A DNA stretch of 37,405 nucleotides. Origin: Archangiaceae bacterium. Lineage in GTDB: Bacteria > Myxococcota > Myxococcia > Myxococcales > Myxococcaceae. Location of the stretch: contig JAACJQ010000440.1 of assembly GCA_016879935.1 (NCBI GenBank), positions 1 through 37,405 on the forward strand, read 5' to 3'. The notes under the pieces were generated by a model. The model did no database searches. It worked only from the letters and a program-made list of their open reading frames with translations, and had not been told where the DNA came from. Positions 31,813 to 37,405 of this stretch are shown one piece after another; the first letter of the stretch is position 1; the number at the start of each line of letters is the position of its first letter. A program made the position numbers and the translations under genes.

Positions 31813-34800
31813 ATGTCTGCTCCCGTCGCTGGCCGGTACCATCTGATCAGAAAGCTCGCGACGGGCGGCATGGCCGAGGTCTTCCTCGCGAAGCAGCAGG
31901 GCAAGAAGGGCTTCGAGAAGCTGGTGTGCCTCAAGCGCATTCTGCCCGGCTACGCCGACGACCCCGACTTCGTGCGCATGTTCGTCGACGAAGCGCGCGT
32001 GGCGGCCGACCTGCGGCACCCGAACCTGGTGAACGTCTTCGACGCCGGCGAAGACGAGGGCGCCTGGTACATGGTGATGGAGTACCTCGAGGGCCACGAC
32101 GTGGCCTCCATCATTCGCCAGGCGCACGCGCGGCAGGCCGAGGTGCCCGTCTCGGTGGCGGTGCAGGTGGTGGCCGACGCCGCGCGAGGGCTGCACGCCG
32201 CGCACGTGAAGACCGACCTCTCGGGCCAGCCGATGGCCATCGTGCACCGCGACATCTCGCCGCAGAACCTCTTCGTCACCCGCGACGGCATCACCAAGGT
32301 GCTCGACTTCGGCGTGGCGCGCTCGGCGCATCGCAGCTCGAAGACCGAGGTCGGCGTGGTGAAGGGCAAGCTCGGCTACGTGTCGCCGGAGCAGCTCGAG
32401 GCGGTCGAGCTCGACGGGCGCTCCGACCTCTATTCGCTGGGCGTGGTGCTGTGGGAGCTGCTGGTGCTCGAGCGCCTCTTCGCGCGCGCCAGTGACGCCG
32501 AGGTGCTGCGCGCCATCATCGAAGGCCGCGTCGCGGCGCCGTCGACGAAACGAAAAGGTCTGCCGAAGGAGCTCGACGCGCTGGTGCTCAAGGCGCTCTC
32601 CCTCGACCGCGACAAGCGCTTCGCCACCTGCGAGGCCTTCGCGACTGCGCTCGAAGACTTCCTCTCGGAGCACAAGACGCCGTCGTCGCCTTCCCGCCTG
32701 ACGCGCTGGCTGGCGGGCTTGTTCGAAGGCGCGCCCACGGTGACGGCGCCTGCTGCGCCTGCGCCCCGCAGCCCCGACGAGAAGACGAAGACGCGCAAGC
32801 TGAAGGCCGTCGACAAGAAGAAGGAGCCGAAGCTCGAGCAGGCCGACGACTTCCTCGGCGCGGTCGAACAGTTCCTCGGCCGTGACACGCGCCGCAAGAC
32901 GAACCTGCTGCCCGCGGCGAGTGCCTTCATCGGCCGGGAGAAGGACCTGAGCGCCCTGACGGCCTCGTTCGACGAAGGCGCGCGGCTGGTGACGCTCGTG
33001 GGCTTCGGCGGCATGGGCAAGACGCGGCTCGCGCAGCAGTACGCCTCGACGCAGCTGCCCGCGTACGAGGCCGATGGTGGCGTGTGGTTCGTCGACCTCG
33101 CCGAGTGTCATTCGCTCGAGCAGGTGGCGAAGGCCGTGGCGCAGGCGCTCGACGTGCAGGTGCCGATGAACGCCACCTCCGACGCGACGGTGACGCACGC
33201 GGGGCGAACGCTGAAGTCGCTCGGCCGCGCGCTGGTGGTGCTCGACAACTTCGAGCAGCTGGTGCCCTTCGCACAGGGGTCGGTCGGCGCGTGGCTGACG
33301 AAAGCGCCCGAGCTGCGGGTGCTCGTCACCAGCCGTGAAGCACTGCAGGTTGCCGATGAAGTCGTGCAACCGCTCGAGCCCCTGCCCGTCGGCGGCGTGG
33401 AGTCGGCCGCGATGCAGCTGTTCCGCGCGCGCGCCGAGCTCGTTCGGCCCAAAGCGCTCAGCCGCGCCGAGCTCGAAGACGTCGCCCACATCGTCGAGCG
33501 GCTCGAAGGCCACCCGCTCGCGCTCGAGCTGGCGGCGTCACGCTTGTCGGAGCTGTCGGTGCGTGAAGTGCGCGACCGGCTGCGTGAACGCTTCGACCTG
33601 CTCGGCGGGCGCGCGACGAAGAACACCTACCGGCACGCGACGCTGTGGAACACCATCGACTGGTCGTGGCAGCTGCTCACGCCCGCGGAGCAGCAGGCGC
33701 TCTCGCAGCTCTCGGTCTTCCGCGGTGGCTTCACGCTCCAGGCAGCGAGCGCCGTCATCGACGTCGACGGCAAGAAGGGCAAAGACCCGGTCGACCTCGT
33801 GCGCGCGCTGCACCGCAAGAGCCTGGTGCGCTACTTCGCCGTGCCCACGCTGCCCCAAGAGCTGCGGCTGGGGCTGCTCGAGTCGATTCACGAGTTCGCC
33901 GCCGAGAAGCTGACCGCGATGGATGGTGAAGGCCGCACGCGAAAGCGTCACGCCGCGCACTACCTCGACGTCGGGCGCGAGTGGGCCAGCGCGGTCGCCA
34001 ATGGAACGTCGCTCGACGCGCTCACGCACCTCGAGGTCGAGCGCGAGAACCTCACCGAGGTGTTCGACCGCGCGCTCTCGGCCATGCCGCCGACGCAGGC
34101 CACCGCCACCACCGCGCTGGGCGCCCTCGAAGCGCTCGAGCCCGTCTTCCTTCGCAAGGGGCCCTTCTCGGCGCACATGGCGCTGCTCGACGACGCGCTC
34201 ACCGTGGCGCGCAACGTGGGCGTGAAGAGCACCGTCATCGCGCGGGCCATGCAGCAGCGCGGGAATCTGCAGCGCACGCTCGGCCGGCCGCAGCTCGCGG
34301 TGGAGGACCTGAGCCGCGCCGTCAGCATCGTCGAGTCGACGGGAGAGAAGGCGCTCGAGGGCCGCATTCGCAGAGACCTCGCGGTCGCGCGCTTCGTCTC
34401 GGGTGACGTCGAGTCGGCGCGTGACTGGCTCGTGAGCGCGTTGTCGGCGGCGAGAGAGAGCAAAGACGAAGCGCTCGTGCTGCAGACGTTGTCGTCGCTC
34501 GCCATCGTGCAGGTGGCGATGGGTGAGGTCGACGAAGCGGCGCTGTGCTGCGACGAAGGGCTGCCGCTGGCGAGGAAGCGTGGCGACTCCACCACCGAAG
34601 CGCGCCTGCTGGGCAGCCTCGGCACCATCTACCAGGAGCAGGAGAAGCTCGACCTCGCGCTCACCTTCTTCACCGAGGCCGTCGCGCGGGCCAACGCCGT
34701 GCGAGACGTGCGGCTCGAGGGCTACTTCGTCGGCAAACGCGCGGGCACGCTGCTGGCGCGCGGCGAATACGAGGCCGCCGAGAAGCCGCTCGAAGACGCC

Positions 34801-35139
34801 ATCACCCGGCTCGCCGAGGTGGGAGACCTTCGTCACGAGGGCCTCTTCCTCACCTACCTCGCCGTCGTGCAGCTGCACCGTGGCCACTTCGCGCAGGCCC
34901 GCATCACCTTGTCGGCGGCGCAGGTGCGGCTCGAGGCCGTGAAAGACCCACTCTCGCTCACCGCGCTCGCGATTCGCCGGTTGCACGTCGAGGTGGCAGC
35001 GAAAGACGCGGGTCCGAAAGAGGCGCGCGCGATGCTGGCCGACGTTCGCGCCGCGCGTGGCAGCCGGCGGGCACGCACCGGGCAGAGCGAAGAGGTGCGC
35101 ATCGCAGCCCGGGCGCTCGAAGACGCGCTCTCGAGCTGA
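31813..35139 (+). CDS. Ser/Thr protein kinase fused to STAND-type ATPase and TPR domain
   Basis: A 1108-residue soluble signalling protein. The N-terminal Hanks-type kinase (about 9-285) has the Gly loop LATGGMAEVFLA, catalytic Lys in LVCLKRI, VHRDISPQN (Asp147), DFG (Asp165) and YVSPEQ. A Pro/Lys-rich linker leads to a STAND/AAA ATPase (about 375-640) with Walker A GFGGMGKT (397-404), Walker B ALVVLDNFEQ (Asp478), LVTSREAL and GHPLALELAA. A helical TPR array fills about 720-1100. STAND domains switch between closed ADP and open ATP states, and PknK-type kinases share the kinase-ATPase order. No membrane helix is seen. ATG 31813 is chosen because the kinase starts right after it. It is divergent from the VWA gene (95 bases) and its stop abuts the next convergent stop. 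Confidence 0.92.
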   Translation: MSAPVAGRYHLIRKLATGGMAEVFLAKQQGKKGFEKLVCLKRILPGYADDPDFVRMFVDEARVAADLRHPNLVNVFDAGEDEGAWYMVMEYLEGHDVASIIRQAHARQAEVPVSVAVQVVADAARGLHAAHVKTDLSGQPMAIVHRDISPQNLFVTRDGITKVLDFGVARSAHRSSKTEVGVVKGKLGYVSPEQLEAVELDGRSDLYSLGVVLWELLVLERLFARASDAEVLRAIIEGRVAAPSTKRKGLPKELDALVLKALSLDRDKRFATCEAFATALEDFLSEHKTPSSPSRLTRWLAGLFEGAPTVTAPAAPAPRSPDEKTKTRKLKAVDKKKEPKLEQADDFLGAVEQFLGRDTRRKTNLLPAASAFIGREKDLSALTASFDEGARLVTLVGFGGMGKTRLAQQYASTQLPAYEADGGVWFVDLAECHSLEQVAKAVAQALDVQVPMNATSDATVTHAGRTLKSLGRALVVLDNFEQLVPFAQGSVGAWLTKAPELRVLVTSREALQVADEVVQPLEPLPVGGVESAAMQLFRARAELVRPKALSRAELEDVAHIVERLEGHPLALELAASRLSELSVREVRDRLRERFDLLGGRATKNTYRHATLWNTIDWSWQLLTPAEQQALSQLSVFRGGFTLQAASAVIDVDGKKGKDPVDLVRALHRKSLVRYFAVPTLPQELRLGLLESIHEFAAEKLTAMDGEGRTRKRHAAHYLDVGREWASAVANGTSLDALTHLEVERENLTEVFDRALSAMPPTQATATTALGALEALEPVFLRKGPFSAHMALLDDALTVARNVGVKSTVIARAMQQRGNLQRTLGRPQLAVEDLSRAVSIVESTGEKALEGRIRRDLAVARFVSGDVESARDWLVSALSAARESKDEALVLQTLSSLAIVQVAMGEVDEAALCCDEGLPLARKRGDSTTEARLLGSLGTIYQEQEKLDLALTFFTEAVARANAVRDVRLEGYFVGKRAGTLLARGEYEAAEKPLEDAITRLAEVGDLRHEGLFLTYLAVVQLHRGHFAQARITLSAAQVRLEAVKDPLSLTALAIRRLHVEVAAKDAGPKEARAMLADVRAARGSRRARTGQSEEVRIAARALEDALSS

Positions 35140-35415
35140 TCAGGGGCACGTCTCCCGCGCGTCGCAGTCGAGAAAGCAGCTCACCTCGCGACGGCACCCT
35201 TGCGTGGTGGTGCAGGTTCCGCTGCCGTTGCCATCGGCGTCGCTCACGGTCGAAGGCAGGCACTCGGGGTGGGCCGCTTCGAACGCTGCCCGGTACTTCG
35301 CGCCATGCACGACGCGGTCGAGTGCATCGCCGACGACCCACACCACCGCTCCCGCGACGTGACGAGGGTCGCCGGAGCAACCGTTCAGCAACAAGCCCAG
35401 CGCGAACCATCTCAT
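35140..35415 (-). CDS. Small lipoprotein with C-terminal Cys cluster
   Basis: A 91-residue predicted lipoprotein. The signal MRWFALGLLLNGC gives lipobox LLNGC (Cys13). The mature part includes HPECLPSTVSDADGNGSGTC, with an Asp/Gly-rich turn like a calcium loop, and closes with TQGCRREVSCFLDCDARETC, so six Cys lie near the end. No family is recognised. The ATG at 35415 is chosen for the signal peptide; an upstream ATG at 35514 adds an unlikely Arg-rich leader. Its stop and that of the convergent kinase gene form TGATCA with no base between. Confidence 0.65.
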   Translation of the reverse strand: MRWFALGLLLNGCSGDPRHVAGAVVWVVGDALDRVVHGAKYRAAFEAAHPECLPSTVSDADGNGSGTCTTTQGCRREVSCFLDCDARETCP

Positions 35416-35566
35416 GAAGGCACCGTACGCCCGACCATCGGAGGGCTCGCGACGATCCAGTCCCAGCGGTCGCGGACCGTGGGTGAGCAGTCGTCGAAAC
35501 GACTGGCAGCACACCCGCTGGGTGCCCGAAAGTGCACTGTCGCCACCACTCGAGGGTCACCCCGTC

Positions 35567-37405
35567 ATGCGCTCGTCCACGCTCGCTCTTCTCGCCGTCG
35601 TCGCGATGGCCTTCACCGCCTGTCCCGACACCAGCAAACCGCCGTGTGGGCCCTCGAACTGTACGGGCTGTTGTGACTCAGCCGGCGCGTGCGTCGCGGG
35701 CGTCACCCTGCAGGCATGCGGAGCGATGGGCGTCACCTGCGCGGCCTGCAGCGTCACCGACTCCTGCAGCTTCGGAAGGTGCACGCCGCCGACGCCCTTC
35801 AACCAGGGCGGTGGCTCAGCGGGTGGCCAGGGCGGCGGAACCGGTGGCGGCTCCACCACGGCCGACGGCGGCACGCTCGATGGCGGAGCACCAGTCGACG
35901 CCGGCACGCCCAACCCCTGCGCGGGCACGCTGACCTCGTGCAACGGGCGCTGCCTCGACCTCACCGCCGAGCTCGAGAACTGCGGCGCGTGCGGCAAGAC
36001 GTGCGGCCAGGGAGAAGTCTGCAACCGCGGCCGCTGCGCCGTGCTGCCCGACGACTGCACGCAGATGCCGATGGGCTGCGGCTCGGGCTTCTACTGCGAC
36101 CCGGTCTCGAAGAAGTGCATGACGGGCTGCCGCCTCACCGCCGACTGCCCCATGGGCGCCACCTGCAGCAGCGGCACCTGCAGCTGTCCCACGGGCCAGC
36201 ACGCGTGCGGCCAGACCTGCGTGCCCGATGACGCGACGGCCTCGTGTGGCACGCGGTGCAGCGTGTGTGCGCAGCCCGCGAACTCCACCTCGACCTGCTC
36301 CGCCGGCACCTGCGGCTTCACCTGCGCGACGGGCTACCTGCAGAGCGGCGGCGCCTGCGTCGACATCGACGAGTGCACCACCAACAACGGCGGCTGCTCG
36401 CCGAGCGCGACGTGCACCAACACGCCCGGCGCCCGCACCTGCGCGTGCAACGCCGGCTTCTCTGGAGACGGCGTCACCTGCAACGACATCAACGAGTGCG
36501 TCACCAACAACGGCGGCTGCGCGAGCGAGGCCACCTGCACCAACACGCCGGGCGCGCGCACCTGCGCCTGCAACACCGGGTACACGGGCGACGGCCTCAC
36601 CTGCACGGACATCAACGAGTGCGCCACCGGCAACGGCGGCTGCAGCACCAACGCCACCTGCGCCAACACGCCCGGCGCCCGCACCTGCACGTGCATCTCG
36701 GGCTTCACCGGCGACGGCGTCACCTGCACCGACATCAACGAGTGCCTCACTGGCAACGGCGGCTGCTCCATGAGCGCGACGTGCACCAACACGCCCGGCA
36801 CGCGCACCTGCGCCTGCAACATGGGCTTCACGGGTGACGGCCTCACCTGCGCCGACGTCGACGAGTGCGCCACCAACAACGGCGGCTGCGCCACCACCGC
36901 GACCTGCGCGAACACCGTCGGCTCGCGCACCTGCACCTGCAACACCGGCTACACGGGCAACGGCGTCACCTGCGCCGACGTGAACGAGTGCCTCTCGGGC
37001 AACGGCGGCTGCGCGTCGCTCGGCGGCGTCTGCACCAACACCGTCGGCTCCCGCACCTGCGCCTGCGCCACCGGCTACACGGGTGACGGCTTCACCTGCG
37101 CCGACATCGACGAGTGCGCGACGAACAACGGCGGCTGCGCGGCGGTCGCCTCGGGAGGCCTCTGCACCAACACGCCCGGCTCGCGCAGCTGCTCGTGCAG
37201 CGCGGGCTTCACCGGCACCGGCCTCACCTGCACCGACGTGAACGAGTGCCTCGTCGGCAACGGCGGCTGCGCGTCGGTGGCGTCGGGCGGCGTGTGCACC
37301 AACACGGTCGGCTCCCGCACCTGCGCGTGCGCGAGCGGCTTCACCGGCACCGGCCTCGTCTGCACCGACATCGACGAGTGCGCGACGAACAACGGCGGCT
37401 GCGCG
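35567..37405 (+). CDS. EGF-repeat, Cys-rich surface lipoprotein (3' partial)
   Basis: An open frame from ATG 35567 to the window end, at least 613 residues. The signal peptide (LALLAVVAMAFTAC) gives a lipoprotein-like cleavage before Cys19, although Phe at -3 is atypical. Next come a Cys-rich segment (CTGCCDSAGACVAG), a Gly/Ser/Thr linker and two or three small Cys modules (CNGRCLDLTAELENCGACGK, CSSGTCSCPTGQHACG). From base 36362 begins a tandem array of calcium-binding EGF-like modules, each opening with D[IV][DN]EC and containing NGGC, C.NT.G.R.C.C and G[YF].G.G. At least eight are complete. Such proteins are extracellular adhesins or matrix proteins whose modules are stiffened by calcium. 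The C-terminal anchor or domain is not visible. Confidence 0.88.
   Translation, partial: MRSSTLALLAVVAMAFTACPDTSKPPCGPSNCTGCCDSAGACVAGVTLQACGAMGVTCAACSVTDSCSFGRCTPPTPFNQGGGSAGGQGGGTGGGSTTADGGTLDGGAPVDAGTPNPCAGTLTSCNGRCLDLTAELENCGACGKTCGQGEVCNRGRCAVLPDDCTQMPMGCGSGFYCDPVSKKCMTGCRLTADCPMGATCSSGTCSCPTGQHACGQTCVPDDATASCGTRCSVCAQPANSTSTCSAGTCGFTCATGYLQSGGACVDIDECTTNNGGCSPSATCTNTPGARTCACNAGFSGDGVTCNDINECVTNNGGCASEATCTNTPGARTCACNTGYTGDGLTCTDINECATGNGGCSTNATCANTPGARTCTCISGFTGDGVTCTDINECLTGNGGCSMSATCTNTPGTRTCACNMGFTGDGLTCADVDECATNNGGCATTATCANTVGSRTCTCNTGYTGNGVTCADVNECLSGNGGCASLGGVCTNTVGSRTCACATGYTGDGFTCADIDECATNNGGCAAVASGGLCTNTPGSRSCSCSAGFTGTGLTCTDVNECLVGNGGCASVASGGVCTNTVGSRTCACASGFTGTGLVCTDIDECATNNGGCA
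36362..37405 (+). repeat. Tandem EGF_CA-coding repeats
   Basis: Units start at 36362, 36485, 36608, 36731, 36854, 36977, 37103, 37235 and 37367. The first five are exactly 123 bases, the sixth is 126 and the seventh and eighth are 132, lengthened by an inserted ASVASGG-like loop between the second and third Cys. The ninth is cut by the window end. The first unit of each pair tends to carry TNNGGC and the next GNGGC. High DNA similarity between units points to recent expansion or gene conversion. Confidence 0.9.

Noticed and set aside
31813-35139. STAND ATPase fusion as an Avs-type antiphage sensor
   Set aside because: The N-terminus is a kinase of the common myxobacterial type, composition is host-like, and no defence genes are adjacent.
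35137-35142. TGATCA at the kinase/lipoprotein junction as a regulatory palindrome
   Set aside because: It is just two abutting convergent TGA stop codons.
36362-37405. Tandem repeats as a CRISPR array
   Set aside because: The units are coding, 123-132 bases long and keep frame, with Cys positions conserved; there are no unique spacers.

Overview
The window is high-GC DNA with tightly packed genes, many joined by ATGA or TGATG stop/start overlaps. It looks like a Myxococcota chromosome, probably of the Myxococcus/Archangium type. The signs are a MYXO-CTERM-like sorting tail, an AgmX/PglI-like C-terminal domain, lipoproteins with 'DAG' linkers, a caspase-like protein behind an ECF sigma/anti-sigma pair, a cytosolic Ser/Thr kinase fused to a STAND ATPase, and an EGF-repeat lipoprotein. 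The species cannot be named from sequence alone. I see no rRNA, tRNA, CRISPR array or transposase. No gene-free stretch exceeds about 300 bases.

Layout. (1) 1-2664: a copper nitrite reductase operon with NirK fused to cytochrome c (5' end outside the window), NirV and a SCO copper chaperone. (2) 2609-8721: an aldehyde dehydrogenase divergent from a FadR-like GntR regulator. The regulator leads a run of a lipocalin/AttH-like gene broken by an amber codon, a small unknown gene, a GMC oxidoreductase of the long-chain alcohol oxidase type and a MYXO-CTERM-like protein. A perfect FadR-type operator abuts the regulator start codon. The set reads as alcohol -> aldehyde -> acid oxidation under acyl-CoA-type control. 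(3) 8744-14221: a membrane protein, an orphan LivM permease, an unknown protein and an MgtA-like P-type ATPase. (4) 14225-18551, minus strand: lipid kinase, a compositionally foreign OLD-like ATPase/TOPRIM nuclease, an LCAT-like lipase lipoprotein and a small secreted protein. (5) 18699-21398: secreted proteins of unknown function, a pilus/secretin N-domain-like protein, an exported pirin and a Cys-rich lipoprotein.

(6) 21464-26557: two ECF sigma modules head to head. The left one is sigma / zinc-finger anti-sigma / secreted caspase-like protease. The right one is sigma / a one-protein zinc-finger-FHA-TM-AgmX fusion. Two perfect inverted repeats lie between them. (7) 26673-31717: a large lipoprotein, a decayed tandem duplication at its junction with prs, prs, and a VWA lipoprotein / histidine kinase / response regulator operon whose regulator is frameshifted. 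(8) 31813-37405: a Ser/Thr kinase-STAND-TPR protein, a small lipoprotein and a calcium-binding EGF-repeat lipoprotein that runs off the window.

The best leads for undescribed biology are the caspase-like ECF operon, the zinc-finger/FHA/AgmX fusion beside its sigma factor, the FadR-like alcohol-oxidation module, and the low-GC OLD-like nuclease translationally coupled to a lipase.
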